Origin: Novosphingobium album (ex Liu et al. 2023)
Lineage (GTDB): Bacteria; Pseudomonadota; Alphaproteobacteria; Sphingomonadales; Sphingomonadaceae
Assembly (NCBI RefSeq): GCF_029076845.1
Contig: NZ_JARESE010000082.1
Coordinates: 1 to 64,000, forward strand
Length of the DNA stretch: 64,000 bases
Reading direction: 5' to 3'
Below are positions 35,349 through 47,348 of the stretch, in pieces; within the stretch, counting starts at the first letter, position 1, and each line of letters opens with the position of its first letter. Both the position numbers and the translations under genes were made by a program. The notes under the pieces were generated by a model. It saw only the letters and a list, made by a program, of their open reading frames with translations. It had not been told where the DNA came from and did not search any database.

Positions 35349-36197
35349 ATGGGTTCGACGATGACAGAAACCGCGCCCGCCCCGGCCAAGGAACCGCCCG
35401 CCGATCACGCCGAGCCCGAGGAAAAGCAGGAGAACTTCCTGGTTTTCCTGCTCAAGCTCGTGGTGATCGTGCTGGTCTTCCGCAGCTTCATCTTCTCGCC
35501 GTTCAACATCCCGAGCGAATCGATGCTGCCGCGCCTGGAAAACGGCGACTATCTGCTCGCCTCCAAGTGGTCCTACGGCTTCTCGAAATATTCGCTGCCG
35601 TTCAGCGTGCCGCTGATTCCGGGCCGCATCCTCGCCAGCCAGCCCACGCGCGGCGACATCGCCATCTTCAAGGCGCCACCCGGCAACGACGTGGACTATA
35701 TCAAGCGCGTCATCGGCCTGCCGGGCGACCGGATCCAGGTGCGCGGCGGCCAGCTGTTCATCAACGGCAAGGCCGTGCCCAAGCGCCGGATCGGCGATTT
35801 TCTCCTGCCGGTCAGCGCCAACACGCGCTGCTATGCGATCCAGTTCGAAGCCACGCTGCCCGATGGCAGTTCGGTCTGCCGGTATCCCCAGTTCCGCGAG
35901 ACGCTGCCGGGCGGCAAGAGCTACAACGTGCTCGATCTGGGCCAGACGCCGCAGGACGATACCGAAGTCTATGCCGTGCCCCAGGGCCACCTGTTCCTGA
36001 TGGGCGACAATCGCGACAACTCGCTGGACAGCCGCTTTCCCGCGGTCGAGGGGCAAGGCATCGGCATCGTCCCGCAGGAAAACCTGGTCGGCAAGGCCAG
36101 CGTGATGATGTTCTCCACCGATGGCGGGTCCGAATGGCTCAAGCCATGGACCTGGTTCACTTCGGCGCGGTGGAGCCGGATCGGCGGGACGTTCTAG
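35349..36197 (+). CDS. lepB: Signal peptidase I
   Basis: A 282-residue inner-membrane peptidase that removes signal peptides. A charged cytoplasmic N-terminus is followed by one membrane helix (about 30-50), the nucleophile S58 in PSESMLP, the general base K119 in DYIKRVIGLPGD, and box E GDNRDNSLDSR. The ATG at 35349 (or 35361) is chosen; the longer frame overlaps pgi in antisense. It starts the lepB-rnc-era series. Confidence 0.94.
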   Translation: MGSTMTETAPAPAKEPPADHAEPEEKQENFLVFLLKLVVIVLVFRSFIFSPFNIPSESMLPRLENGDYLLASKWSYGFSKYSLPFSVPLIPGRILASQPTRGDIAIFKAPPGNDVDYIKRVIGLPGDRIQVRGGQLFINGKAVPKRRIGDFLLPVSANTRCYAIQFEATLPDGSSVCRYPQFRETLPGGKSYNVLDLGQTPQDDTEVYAVPQGHLFLMGDNRDNSLDSRFPAVEGQGIGIVPQENLVGKASVMMFSTDGGSEWLKPWTWFTSARWSRIGGTF

Positions 36198-36866
36198 GTG
36201 CTGGCGGCAGAGACCCGCGCCTTCCTTATCACCCAGACCGGCCAGGAGCCCGAGAACGAAGCGCTCTGGCTGGAAGCGCTGACCCATGGCAGCACGGGCG
36301 AAAAGCGCGATTACGAACGGCTGGAATTCCTGGGCGACCGGGTGCTGGGCCTTGCCATCGCGGAATGGCTGCACGAATTGAGCGATGCCGCCGAAGGGCG
36401 CCTCTCGCAGCGGCTCAACGCGCTGGTCAGCCGCGCCACTTGCGCGGCGATGGCGCGCGAGATCGGGCTGGGGCCGCATATCCGCCTGGGGAAGCAGGCA
36501 CGCGACGACGGCGGGCAGGACAGCGACAATATCCTGGGCGACGTGATGGAATCACTGATCGGCGCCTGCTTCCTCGAACGGGGCTGGGACGCGGCGCGGG
36601 CCATGGTCCGCCGGCTGTGGACCGGCGCGGTCGAAGGCAAGACAGGCAATCGCAAGCATCCCAAATCGGCGTTGCAGGAATGGGCGGCGGGCAACAAGCG
36701 GCGGATGCCCGAATACCGCCTGGTCGACCGTTCCGGCCCCGACCATGCATCGCGCTTCACCGTGGAAGTCGCGGTCCACGGCGTGGGCGAGGCCCAGGCG
36801 ACATCGAACAGCAAGCAGGACGCCGAAACGCAGGCGGCCGAGGAATTCCTGAGGCGGTTCGCATGA
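36198..36866 (+). CDS. rnc: Ribonuclease III
   Basis: A 222-residue double-strand-specific endoribonuclease for rRNA and mRNA processing. The signature ERLEFLGDRVLGL and the second acidic motif GDVMESLIGA provide the magnesium ligands; residues about 150-220 form the double-stranded RNA-binding domain (KSALQEWAAGNKRRMPEY). It starts with GTG directly after the lepB stop without any gap, so translation is coupled. Confidence 0.94.
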   Translation: MLAAETRAFLITQTGQEPENEALWLEALTHGSTGEKRDYERLEFLGDRVLGLAIAEWLHELSDAAEGRLSQRLNALVSRATCAAMAREIGLGPHIRLGKQARDDGGQDSDNILGDVMESLIGACFLERGWDAARAMVRRLWTGAVEGKTGNRKHPKSALQEWAAGNKRRMPEYRLVDRSGPDHASRFTVEVAVHGVGEAQATSNSKQDAETQAAEEFLRRFA

Positions 36867-36915
36867 GCGCGCCGGGCATGGGGATACGGCAATGGCTTAA
36901 CGGAACACCCGGATC

Positions 36916-37809
36916 ATGACGCAAAAATGTGGCCTCATCGCTGTGATCGGCGCGCCGAACGCGGGCAAATCCACCTTGGTCAACGCGCTGGTCGGCCAGA
37001 AAGTGGCGATCACTTCAGCCAAGGCACAGACCACGCGGGCCCGGCTGCTGGGCATCGCGCTGCTGGGCGAGACGCAGATCATCCTGGCCGACACCCCCGG
37101 CATCTTCGCGCCCCGGCGCCGGCTGGACCGGGCCATGGTCGCCGCCGCCTGGGAAGGCGCGCAGGCGGCGGACGCGATCCTGCTGGTGGTGGACAGCGTC
37201 AAGCAGCGCCGGCACGAGCTGGAGCCCTTGCTGGAGATCCTGAAGGACCGGCCCGAGCGCAAGCTGCTGGCGCTCAACAAGGTGGATGCCGGCGACAAGG
37301 AGCCGCTGCTGGTGCTGGCCGAGGAACTGACCGGCGCGGCCAGCTTCGATGAAGTGTTCTTCATTTCCGCGCTGACCGGCGACGGCGTGCCCGAGCTGAA
37401 GGCGCGGCTGGCCGAGCTGATGCCCGAAGGTCCGTGGCACTATCCCGAAGACCAGGTGTCCGACGCCAGCGAACGCCTGCTGGCCTGCGAAGTCACACGC
37501 GAGCAGCTGTTCCGCCAGCTTCACGACGAGCTGCCCTATGACAGCGCGGTGCGGCCCGAAAGCTATGTCCAGCGCAAGGACGGCTCGGTGGAGATCCGCC
37601 AGCAGATCGTCATCGCGCGCGACAGCCAGAAAGCTATCGTGCTGGGCAAGCGCGGCGCGCGGATCAAGGCGATCGGCGAGGCGGCGCGTAACGAACTTGC
37701 CGAAATCCTTGGCCAGAAAGTCCACCTGTTCCTGCACGTCAAGGTTGAGGAAGCCTGGGCGGACGCGCGCGACATCTATGAGGAAATGGGGCTGGACTGG
37801 GTGAAATGA
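36916..37809 (+). CDS. era: GTPase Era
   Basis: A 297-residue GTPase for 16S rRNA maturation and 30S assembly. G1 is GAPNAGKST (12-20), G3 DTPG, G4 LNKVD, G5 in FFISALTG; the C-terminal KH domain (VIARDSQKAIVLGKRGARIK) binds the 3' end of 16S rRNA. It follows rnc by 49 bases. Many alphaproteobacteria have recO next; here the next gene is an SGNH hydrolase that overlaps era by four bases. Confidence 0.95.
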   Translation: MTQKCGLIAVIGAPNAGKSTLVNALVGQKVAITSAKAQTTRARLLGIALLGETQIILADTPGIFAPRRRLDRAMVAAAWEGAQAADAILLVVDSVKQRRHELEPLLEILKDRPERKLLALNKVDAGDKEPLLVLAEELTGAASFDEVFFISALTGDGVPELKARLAELMPEGPWHYPEDQVSDASERLLACEVTREQLFRQLHDELPYDSAVRPESYVQRKDGSVEIRQQIVIARDSQKAIVLGKRGARIKAIGEAARNELAEILGQKVHLFLHVKVEEAWADARDIYEEMGLDWVK

Positions 37810-38723
37810 AACGATCGGCAATCGTCCTGGCGCTGGCGGCGCTGCTGCCGATGACGATCACCCAGGCTTTCGCCAGGGCCGAGCCCAATCCCTGGCGCGG
37901 CGCGCGCTATGTCGCGATGGGCGCCTCGTTCGCCGCCGGCCCCGGCCTGCCGATGCCCCGGCCCGGCGTGCCGCCCCGCTGCGGCCAGTCGATGGTCAAT
38001 TACCCGACGCTGCTGGCGACCGAGCTGGAGCTGACGCTGCATGACGCCTCGTGCAGCGGCGCGACGACCGAGAACGTGCTGAAGCGCTGGAACGAACTGC
38101 CGCCGCAGATCGACGCGCTGACGCCGCAGACCCGGCTGGTGACGCTGACGGTGGGCGGCAACGACGTCAATTACGTCGGCGGCCTGTTCGGCGCGACGAG
38201 CTGCGAGCTGGCGATCAGGGCCAATCCCGGCAAGGCCGCGCCCTGCCCGCCGGCGCGCCAGATCACCGAGGCCGAATTCCTCAAGCTGGAAAGCAACTTG
38301 CGCGAGATCGCCATGCAGGTGAACGCGCGCGCGCCGCAAGCCAGGCTGGTCTTCGTGACGTTCCTGACGCTGGTGCCCTCGACCTTGTGCAAGGCGACGC
38401 CGATCGCGCCGGTCAGGGCCGATGCCGCGCGCGCGCTGGCCGAGCGGCTCGCCCAGATCACCGCCCGCGTCGCGCGCGAGACCGGATCGCTGATCGTGCG
38501 CATGGACGAAGCCTCACGCGATCACACGCCTTGCGATCCCGAGCCGTGGACCAACGGTGCCCCGCCGGACCACAACCCGGCGCTGGGCATCCAGTGGCAC
38601 CCCAATCCCGCAGGGATGCGCGCCACCGCCGCCGCCATCGCCGAAACCCTGCTGAAACCGCCTGTCGCGGCAAAGCCCGAAAGCAGGCCGCCGCCCGAAA
38701 CCACGCCGCGCCCCCGGCGCTGA
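37806..38723 (+). CDS. Secreted SGNH/GDSL-family hydrolase
   Basis: A 305-residue protein with a signal peptide (about 1-24). Block I is GASFAAGPG with the nucleophile S41; the usual Asp of GDS is Ala, as in a known GSS/GAS subset. Block III GGNDVNY and block V WHPNPAG (catalytic His) are present, and six or more cysteines suggest disulfides. The C-terminal 30 residues are Pro/Arg-rich. It should be a periplasmic esterase or lipase of unknown substrate. It is translationally coupled to era (ATGA overlap). Confidence 0.82.
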   Translation: MKRSAIVLALAALLPMTITQAFARAEPNPWRGARYVAMGASFAAGPGLPMPRPGVPPRCGQSMVNYPTLLATELELTLHDASCSGATTENVLKRWNELPPQIDALTPQTRLVTLTVGGNDVNYVGGLFGATSCELAIRANPGKAAPCPPARQITEAEFLKLESNLREIAMQVNARAPQARLVFVTFLTLVPSTLCKATPIAPVRADAARALAERLAQITARVARETGSLIVRMDEASRDHTPCDPEPWTNGAPPDHNPALGIQWHPNPAGMRATAAAIAETLLKPPVAAKPESRPPPETTPRPRR

Positions 38724-38747
38724 CGGGGCATCCCGCAGGGACGCGCC

Positions 38748-38923
38748 CTAACGCAGTTTCGCGATCGTCATGCCGTGCTCGCGCGCGGCGTCCCTGGTCG
38801 ATTCCTCGGTGCGGTTGAGCGCCTTGGCGATTTCCTTCAGCCCTTTGCCCTTGCCCGAAAGCGCGCGCAGCTTCTGCAGCTCCTCCGGCTTCCACGGCTG
38901 GCGGTGCCGCGCGAACTTCTCGC

Positions 38924-38927
<4 letters not shown>
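38748..38927 (-). CDS. Tiny HTH-like basic protein coupled to topA
   Basis: A 59-residue protein, rich in Lys and Arg, with two predicted helices (WKPEELQKLRALSGKGKGLK and EIAKALNRTEESTRDAARE) arranged like a SANT/Myb or simple HTH DNA-binding unit. Its ATG overlaps the topA stop in an ATGA (38924-38927), which strongly argues that it is a real gene of the topA operon. Function unknown; a nucleoid or topoisomerase-associated DNA-binding role is inferred from context only. Confidence 0.7.
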
Positions 38928-41488
<2,561 letters not shown>

Positions 41489-41574
41489 CAATAACTTCCT
41501 GACTACCCCCAGGCGTCCGCTCGCGTGCGCCCGCATATACACACGTACAAGGTGGGTCGCCCGCCAGCCTCGCG

Positions 41575-42690
41575 TCAAGAGGCGAGCGAAACCCGTCCCC
41601 CGGCGTGCCGCACCAGCCCGCCGGCGATTTCCAGTTCCAGCAGCGCCAGCTGCACGGCGGCCGCGCCTTGCCCGGACTGCCGGATCAGTTCGTCGATCGC
41701 GACCGGCGCGGTGGTGAGCAGGCCGGTGATATCGGCCGGTTCGTCGGCCAGCGGCTCATCCGCCGCAAGGTACGCCGGAGCGGCTTCGCGAAACGTCGAT
41801 CGCGGCGTGCCGTCAAAGCCGGACAGCAGTTCGATCACATCGGCCGCGCTCTGCACCAGCACGGCCCCGTCACGGATAAGCTGGTTGCACCCATGCGAGC
41901 GCGGATCGAGCGGCGAGCCGGGAACGGCCATCACCTCGCGCCCCTGCTCGCCCGCCAGCCGCGCGGTGATGAGCGAGCCTGACTTCGGCGCCGCCTCCAC
42001 CACCAGCGTGCCGGCCGCCAGCCCGGCGATGATCCGGTTGCGCGAAGGGAAATGGCGCGCGAGCGGCTCGGTCCCCGGCGGCTGCTCGGCCAGCAGCAGG
42101 CCGGACCGGGCGATCTCTTCCTGCAAGTCGGCGTGCTCGGGCGGATAGGCGATGTCGATGCCGCTGGCGATCACGCCAATGGTCGATCCGCCCTGCTCGC
42201 CGGCAGCCAGCGCGCCGCGATGGGCCGCGCCGTCGATCCCGCGCGCCAGGCCCGAAACCACGGTGAAGCCCGCCTCGGCCAGCCCGCCCGCGAAATCGCG
42301 CGCGAGCTTCACCGCCGCCGCCGAGGCATTGCGCGCGCCGACCACGGCCACGGCGGGCCGCGCCGCGATGGCCGGATCGCCGCGAAAGGTGAGGATCGGC
42401 GGAGCGCCCTCGGCCCGCGCCAGCAGCGCGGGATAATCGGGCGAATCATGGAACAGATAACGCGCGCCGGCTCGCCTGGTCGCGGCGATTTCCCGCGCGA
42501 TCAGAGCCTCGGGCGCCACCGTATAGGGCTTGCCGCCGCGCCGCGCGAGATCGGGCAGCGCATCCAGCGCCGCCGCCGCCGTGCCGAACCGGCGCAGGAG
42601 CTGCGCATAGCTGACCGGGCCGATATGGGGCGATCGCAGCAGGCGCAGCCGGGCGAAAGCCTCGTCCCGCGATAGCGCGGCCTCGCTCAT
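41575..42690 (-). CDS. dprA: DNA-processing protein DprA
   Basis: About 371 residues (380 if the ATG at 42717 is used). The Rossmann-like core has VAVVGARNASAAAVKLARDF, SGLARGIDGAAHRGAL and FPSRNRIIAGLA, the DprA signature; the C-terminal winged-helix DML1-like domain is at the end. It loads RecA on incoming single-stranded DNA during natural transformation. It overlaps or abuts plsY upstream and precedes topA by 86 bases. Confidence 0.92.
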   Translation of the reverse strand: MSEAALSRDEAFARLRLLRSPHIGPVSYAQLLRRFGTAAAALDALPDLARRGGKPYTVAPEALIAREIAATRRAGARYLFHDSPDYPALLARAEGAPPILTFRGDPAIAARPAVAVVGARNASAAAVKLARDFAGGLAEAGFTVVSGLARGIDGAAHRGALAAGEQGGSTIGVIASGIDIAYPPEHADLQEEIARSGLLLAEQPPGTEPLARHFPSRNRIIAGLAAGTLVVEAAPKSGSLITARLAGEQGREVMAVPGSPLDPRSHGCNQLIRDGAVLVQSAADVIELLSGFDGTPRSTFREAAPAYLAADEPLADEPADITGLLTTAPVAIDELIRQSGQGAAAVQLALLELEIAGGLVRHAGGRVSLAS

Positions 42691-42703
42691 CAGGCCGCGC
42701 GCA

Positions 42704-43288
42704 TCAGGATTTGCCACCGCCGATCCGGGGCTCGGTCCCGGCGCGCAGCCGGGCGATGTTGGCGCGGTGCTGGAACAGCACGACCAGGGCGATCACCAGC
42801 AGCCCGCCGGCCGCCGCGCGATGCCCCAGCGAGAACGCCGCGATCGGCGCGGCGATCGCCGCCGTCATCCCCGCCAGCGAGGAGATCCGCGTCACGCCCA
42901 GCAGCGCCAGCCAGGTCACGGCGTAGACCAGCCCCACCGGCCAGGCGAGGCCGAAGCAGATGCCGGCGGTGGTCGCCACGCCCTTGCCGCCGCGAAAGCG
43001 CAGCCACACGGGGAAGCAGTGGCCCAGAAAGGCGGCGATCGCGGCGACCACCTCGGTGCCGGGCAGCCAGCGCGCCGCGATCAGCACCGCCGCAAGGCCC
43101 TTCAGCAGATCGAGCAGCAGCGTCGCCGCCGCCAGTCCCTTGCGGCCGGTACGCAGCACGTTGGTCGCGCCGATATTGCCCGATCCGATCGCGCGCAAGT
43201 CCCCGGCCCCGGCGATCCGGGTGAGGATCAGGCCGAAAGGGACCGATCCCAGGGCATAGCCGCCCAGCAGCGCGAGAATCCAGTTCAT
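42704..43288 (-). CDS. plsY: Glycerol-3-phosphate acyltransferase PlsY
   Basis: About 194 residues with five membrane segments. GSVPFGLILTR, GSGNIGATNVLRTGRKG and the FRGGKGVATTAG loop are the three conserved motifs for acyl-phosphate and glycerol-3-phosphate binding. It makes lysophosphatidic acid in the inner membrane. First gene of the plsY-dprA-topA series, divergent from murI. Confidence 0.95.
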   Translation of the reverse strand: MNWILALLGGYALGSVPFGLILTRIAGAGDLRAIGSGNIGATNVLRTGRKGLAAATLLLDLLKGLAAVLIAARWLPGTEVVAAIAAFLGHCFPVWLRFRGGKGVATTAGICFGLAWPVGLVYAVTWLALLGVTRISSLAGMTAAIAAPIAAFSLGHRAAAGGLLVIALVVLFQHRANIARLRAGTEPRIGGGKS

Positions 43289-43384
43289 GCGCATCCCTTA
43301 GCCGCTCGTCGCGAATAGGCGAAGGGTTGTTGCTCTTGGCCCGATGCTGCCGCTAACAGAGCGCGGGTCCAGATAAACCAGAGG

Positions 43385-44203
43385 ATGCCGCGTCACTTGC
43401 ACAATCCCGTCGATCCCGCGGCGCCCATCCTGCTGTTCGATTCGGGCGTGGGCGGCCTGACCGTGCTGGCCGAACTGCGCGCGCTGCTGCCCCAGGCGCC
43501 AGTGATCTATGCCGCCGACAACGCCGGCCTGCCTTATGGCAGCAAGACCGAGGCGCAAGTCGCCGCGCGGGTGGCCGGCCTGCTCGGCCGGATGACCGAG
43601 CGGCTACGGCCGCGCCTCGTCTGCATCGCCTGCAACACCGCCTCCACCATTGCGCTGGGCATGGTGCGCGATGTGCTGGAAGTGCCGATCGTCGGCACCG
43701 TGCCCGCGATCAAGCCCGCCGCCGCGATGACGCGCACCGGCGTGATCGGCCTGCTGGGCACCGAGGCGACGATCCGGCAAGGCTATGTCGACCGGCTGGA
43801 GGCCGAGTTCGCGCAAGGCAAGCGCCTGCTGCGCCATGCCGCGCCGGGGCTGGTCGAGGCGGCCGAGGCGCTGCTGCGCGGCGCGCCGGTCGATCCCGCG
43901 CATATCGCCGCCGCCACCGATGGCCTGCGCGCCATGCCGGGCGGCGGGGAAATCGACACCGTCGTGCTGGCCTGCACGCATTTCCCGCTGCTCCAAGCCC
44001 AGCTTGCCGAAGCGATGGGCCCGGGCGTGCGCTTCGTCCATGGCGCGGCGGGGATCGCGCGTCAGATCGCGCGGCTGACGCAAGGGCAACCCTTTGCCCG
44101 CGCCGTGCCGGATATCGCGCTGTTCACCGCCGCGGCGCCGGAAATCCATGCCTATGCGCCCGCGCTGGCGCAATACGGCCTCAGCGCGATCGAGGTGTTC
44201 TGA
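43385..44203 (+). CDS. murI: Glutamate racemase
   Basis: A 272-residue cofactor-independent racemase that supplies D-glutamate for peptidoglycan. The catalytic pair is C83 (CIACNTAS) and C197 (LACTHFP); FDSGVGGLTVL and YAADNAGLPYG are also diagnostic. Its stop overlaps the start of the next gene by one base. Confidence 0.95.
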   Translation: MPRHLHNPVDPAAPILLFDSGVGGLTVLAELRALLPQAPVIYAADNAGLPYGSKTEAQVAARVAGLLGRMTERLRPRLVCIACNTASTIALGMVRDVLEVPIVGTVPAIKPAAAMTRTGVIGLLGTEATIRQGYVDRLEAEFAQGKRLLRHAAPGLVEAAEALLRGAPVDPAHIAAATDGLRAMPGGGEIDTVVLACTHFPLLQAQLAEAMGPGVRFVHGAAGIARQIARLTQGQPFARAVPDIALFTAAAPEIHAYAPALAQYGLSAIEVF

Positions 44204-45036
44204 TGCGCGCGGTGAACCGCTGGCTCACCGCGCTGATCATCGTCACGGGCGGGCCTTATTACTGGTTCCTGCTCGACAGCACGGCCGTCGGCGCCCGGCC
44301 CCGGCCGGTCACGATCGCCCGCCTGCGCGATCTGGCGCGGGAGATCCCCGGCGCGCGGCCAAGCCAGATCCGCTACGAATTCGTCGGCACGCGTCAGGTT
44401 TCGGGCAATCTCGTCGCCGCCGGCATGGGGCTGCGGGACATTCCGCTGGCGATCTATGCGTTCCAGCTTGTCATGCCCGGCCGCGCGCCGATCACGATCG
44501 ACGCGGGGCTGCCGCCCGAACGCGCGCGCCGGCTTGCGGTGGAAAGCTATCGGCCGGCCGCGCAAGCGCGCATCGACCGGGCGGTGGCCCAGGCGGCGAT
44601 GACCGTGACCCTCGGCGCCGGAGCAGGCGCAGGCCCGCGCCCGCCAGCCGGAAAGGCCACTGGGCAGGCGCCGGTGGCGGTCGCGCCCGGCGTCGTCCTG
44701 ATCCCGGCCACGGGCTTGCCGGCGGGCACCCGGATGCTCTTCGTCCAGACGGCCGATGCCCGCGAATACCTGTTCACCGGCGATATCGCGCCGATCGCCG
44801 GAAGCTGGCAGGAAATCACGCTTCCCGCGCGCTGGATGACCAGTGGCGAACCGCGCCTGGATCGCGCCGCGATGGCCGACTGGCTCAAGACCGTGCGCGC
44901 GCTGGAGCGCCAGGCGCCGGGGCTGGCGATCGTCGAAGGCCACGATGTTTCGTTGCCGGACAGGTTCGTGCGCGGGTTCCAATTTGAGCCAGCGCAAAAA
45001 GGCACGATTTTGGCATCGATAAGGCGCTGGAAATAG
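44203..45036 (+). CDS. Metallo-beta-lactamase-like protein lacking the HxHxDH metal site
   Basis: A 277-residue protein with an N-terminal membrane anchor or signal (about 8-25). The second half reads like the end of an MBL-fold hydrolase: YLFTGDIAPI (TGD at 192-194), then PARWMTSGEPRLDRAAMADW and EGHD (245-248). The first half keeps ITIDAGLPP, but the HxHxDH motif is replaced by a Gly/Ala-rich stretch (GAGAGAGPRPPAG near 138-150). Probably a non-catalytic or differently acting relative. It is translationally coupled to murI. Confidence 0.6.
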   Translation: MRAVNRWLTALIIVTGGPYYWFLLDSTAVGARPRPVTIARLRDLAREIPGARPSQIRYEFVGTRQVSGNLVAAGMGLRDIPLAIYAFQLVMPGRAPITIDAGLPPERARRLAVESYRPAAQARIDRAVAQAAMTVTLGAGAGAGPRPPAGKATGQAPVAVAPGVVLIPATGLPAGTRMLFVQTADAREYLFTGDIAPIAGSWQEITLPARWMTSGEPRLDRAAMADWLKTVRALERQAPGLAIVEGHDVSLPDRFVRGFQFEPAQKGTILASIRRWK

Positions 45037-45105
45037 GCATGGAAATGGGATAGGGCCGCGCAATTCGGGCCGGCGGAACGTCGGACAACGCGGGACAAAT
45101 CCTTC

Positions 45106-46320
45106 GTGAACTACGACCAAGTTTTCGACCAGGCGATCGAACGCCTGCACGCAGAGGGCCGCTACCGGGTCTTCATCGATATCCTGAGGAACAAGGGCGC
45201 CTATCCCAACGCGCGCTGTTTTGCCGGGCATAACGGGCCCAAGCCGATCACCGTATGGTGCTCCAACGATTACCTCGCGATGGGCCAGCATCCCAAGGTG
45301 ATCGCCGCGATGGAAGAGGCGCTGCACAATGTCGGCGCCGGATCGGGCGGCACGCGCAACATCGGCGGCAACACGCATTACCACATCGAGCTTGAGCACG
45401 AGCTGGCGGACCTGCATGGCAAGGAAAACGCCCTGCTCTTCACCAGCGGCTATGTCTCGAACGATGCCACGCTCTCGACGCTGGCGCGCCTGCTGCCGGG
45501 CTGCGTGATCTTCTCCGACGAACTGAACCACGCCAGCATGATCGCCGGCATCCGCAACTCGGGCTGCGAAAAGAAGGTGTTCCGCCACAACGACCTGGAA
45601 CATCTTGAGGAGCTGCTGGCCGAGACCGATCCCGATCTGCCCAAGCTGATCGCGTTCGAAAGCGTCTATTCGATGGATGGCGACGTCGCTCCGATCCACG
45701 CGATCTGCGACCTGGCCGACAAGTACAACGCCATCACCTACCTCGACGAAGTCCATGCCGTGGGCATGTACGGCAAGCGCGGCGGCGGCATTTCCGAGCG
45801 GGACGACGCGGCCAGCCGCCTGACCATCATCGAAGGCACGCTGGGCAAGGCGTTCGGCGTGATGGGCGGCTATATCGCGGCCGACCAGCGGATCATCGAT
45901 TGCATCCGCTCCTACGCGCCCGGCTTCATTTTCACCACCAGCCTTTCGCCCGTGCTGGTCGCGGGCGTGCTCGCGGCGGTCAAGCACCTCAAGGGGTCAA
46001 GCGCGGAGCGCGACGGGCAGCAGGCCGCCGCCGCGACGCTGAAGACGATGTTCCGCGAAGCGGGCTTGCCGGTGATGGATTCCACCACGCACATCGTGCC
46101 GCTGATGGTCGGCGATCCGGTGCGCGCCAAGAAGATCAGCGACATCCTGCTCGCCGAATATGGCGTCTATGTGCAGCCGATCAATTTCCCGACCGTGCCG
46201 CGCGGCACCGAACGCCTGCGCTTCACCCCCGGCCCCGCGCACACCGAAGCGATGATGCGCGAGTTGACCGAGGCGCTCGTAGAGATCTGGGACCGTCTGG
46301 AAATGCGGCTGGCCGCCTGA
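45106..46320 (+). CDS. hemA: 5-aminolevulinate synthase
   Basis: A 404-residue PLP enzyme of the alpha-oxoamine synthase family that condenses glycine and succinyl-CoA for heme (Shemin pathway, usual in alphaproteobacteria). The PLP lysine is K248 in EGTLGKAFG; WCSNDYLAMG, GTRNIGGNTHYH and YLDEVHAVG are conserved. It starts with GTG. The succinyl-CoA it consumes is also the product of the methylmalonyl-CoA operon in this window. Confidence 0.95.
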   Translation: MNYDQVFDQAIERLHAEGRYRVFIDILRNKGAYPNARCFAGHNGPKPITVWCSNDYLAMGQHPKVIAAMEEALHNVGAGSGGTRNIGGNTHYHIELEHELADLHGKENALLFTSGYVSNDATLSTLARLLPGCVIFSDELNHASMIAGIRNSGCEKKVFRHNDLEHLEELLAETDPDLPKLIAFESVYSMDGDVAPIHAICDLADKYNAITYLDEVHAVGMYGKRGGGISERDDAASRLTIIEGTLGKAFGVMGGYIAADQRIIDCIRSYAPGFIFTTSLSPVLVAGVLAAVKHLKGSSAERDGQQAAAATLKTMFREAGLPVMDSTTHIVPLMVGDPVRAKKISDILLAEYGVYVQPINFPTVPRGTERLRFTPGPAHTEAMMRELTEALVEIWDRLEMRLAA

Positions 46321-46322
46321 CA

Positions 46323-46365
46323 GGCGATCCGGCCGGCCCGCACGGGCTTGCCACGGCGGATCGCC
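46323..46365. terminator. Candidate bidirectional terminator
   Basis: Inverted repeat GGCGATCCG/CGGATCGCC (46323-46331, 46357-46365) with an inner GCCCG-CA-CGGGC hairpin (46336-46347) between the convergent hemA and GGDEF genes. No T-tract, so function as a terminator is uncertain. Confidence 0.4.
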
Positions 46366-46367
46366 CC

Positions 46368-47348
46368 CTAGCGCAGCTTGTCCATCCACGGAAAGCGCTT
46401 CTCGCTGTCACGCTCCAGCCGGTTGCCGCCTTGCGCCTTGGCATGGAACAGGGCCAGCTCCGCCCGGCGGATCGTGCCGTCCGCCGTGCCCGCGATCGCC
46501 GACAGGCCCGAACTGATCGTCAGCCACACATCGTTGCCGCTGGCCTTGTGGCCGATCCGCGAAAGGCTGGTGACGATCTGGCGGCAGATCGCCTCGGCCT
46601 CGTCAGGCGGCGCATCGGGCAGCAGCACGCCGAACGTCTCGCCGCCCACGCGTGAGACGATGTCCTGCGGGCGCACCAGGCTGCGCAGGAATCCGGCGAT
46701 GGCCACCAGCACTTCATCGCCCGCCGACGGACCATAGCGCAAGTTGACCGCCTTGAAGTGGTCGATATCGAACAGCGCCAGGCTGCCCCTGGCGTGCGTG
46801 TCCAGCAAATGGCCCAGCATCCACACGAAGGCGGGGCGATTGGTCAGGCCCGTGAGCGGGTCGGTCAACGCCGCGGTGAAAAGCTGCTCTTCCAGGTCGC
46901 GGCGCTCGTCCAGGCTGCGCATGATGCTGAGCACGCCGTAAGCCTGCCGCGCGTCGTTCAACAGCGGGCGCATACGGATGGCATACCAATGCTGGCGGCC
47001 ATCGTTGGTCCGGGCGGCGAATTCGACCCAGTCGGTGCTCTCGTGCCCGGCGACGGCGGCCTCGTGCTCGGCGCGGACCACCGCGAGCGATGCAGGCGCG
47101 ACCAGATCGAGCAGGTGCGGCGCGTTCGCCGTGTCCGGCAGAGCGAAGCCCAGATGCTCCAGCGCCGTGGAGGCATGGAGGATGCGGCCTTCGCGATCGG
47201 TTTTCAGGATAACGTCCGTCGTGCCGGCCGCGACCAGTCCGTAAAGGGCCGAGCCCTCCTGATGCGTGAACTCGAAACCCACAATCGCCAGCGCCCCCCA
47301 GCGCCCGTTGCCCCCGGCCCGAAGCGGGATCGAGACAACGCCTCGCAC
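46368..47348 (-). CDS. GAF/PAS-GGDEF protein with altered GGETF motif
   Basis: At least 326 residues. The beginning looks like the last strands of a GAF domain (VVSIPLRAGGNGRWGALAIV), followed by a PAS domain (about 35-150) and a GGDEF domain (about 155-325). The active-site signature is GGETF (235-239), with Thr where diguanylate cyclases have Glu, so cyclase activity is doubtful. The called start is a GTG; the frame stays open only about 17 codons upstream, without a better start, so the GAF domain is incomplete. A sensor that lost its N-terminus, or a GTP/c-di-GMP-binding regulator, are both possible. Confidence 0.7.
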   Translation of the reverse strand: MRGVVSIPLRAGGNGRWGALAIVGFEFTHQEGSALYGLVAAGTTDVILKTDREGRILHASTALEHLGFALPDTANAPHLLDLVAPASLAVVRAEHEAAVAGHESTDWVEFAARTNDGRQHWYAIRMRPLLNDARQAYGVLSIMRSLDERRDLEEQLFTAALTDPLTGLTNRPAFVWMLGHLLDTHARGSLALFDIDHFKAVNLRYGPSAGDEVLVAIAGFLRSLVRPQDIVSRVGGETFGVLLPDAPPDEAEAICRQIVTSLSRIGHKASGNDVWLTISSGLSAIAGTADGTIRRAELALFHAKAQGGNRLERDSEKRFPWMDKLR

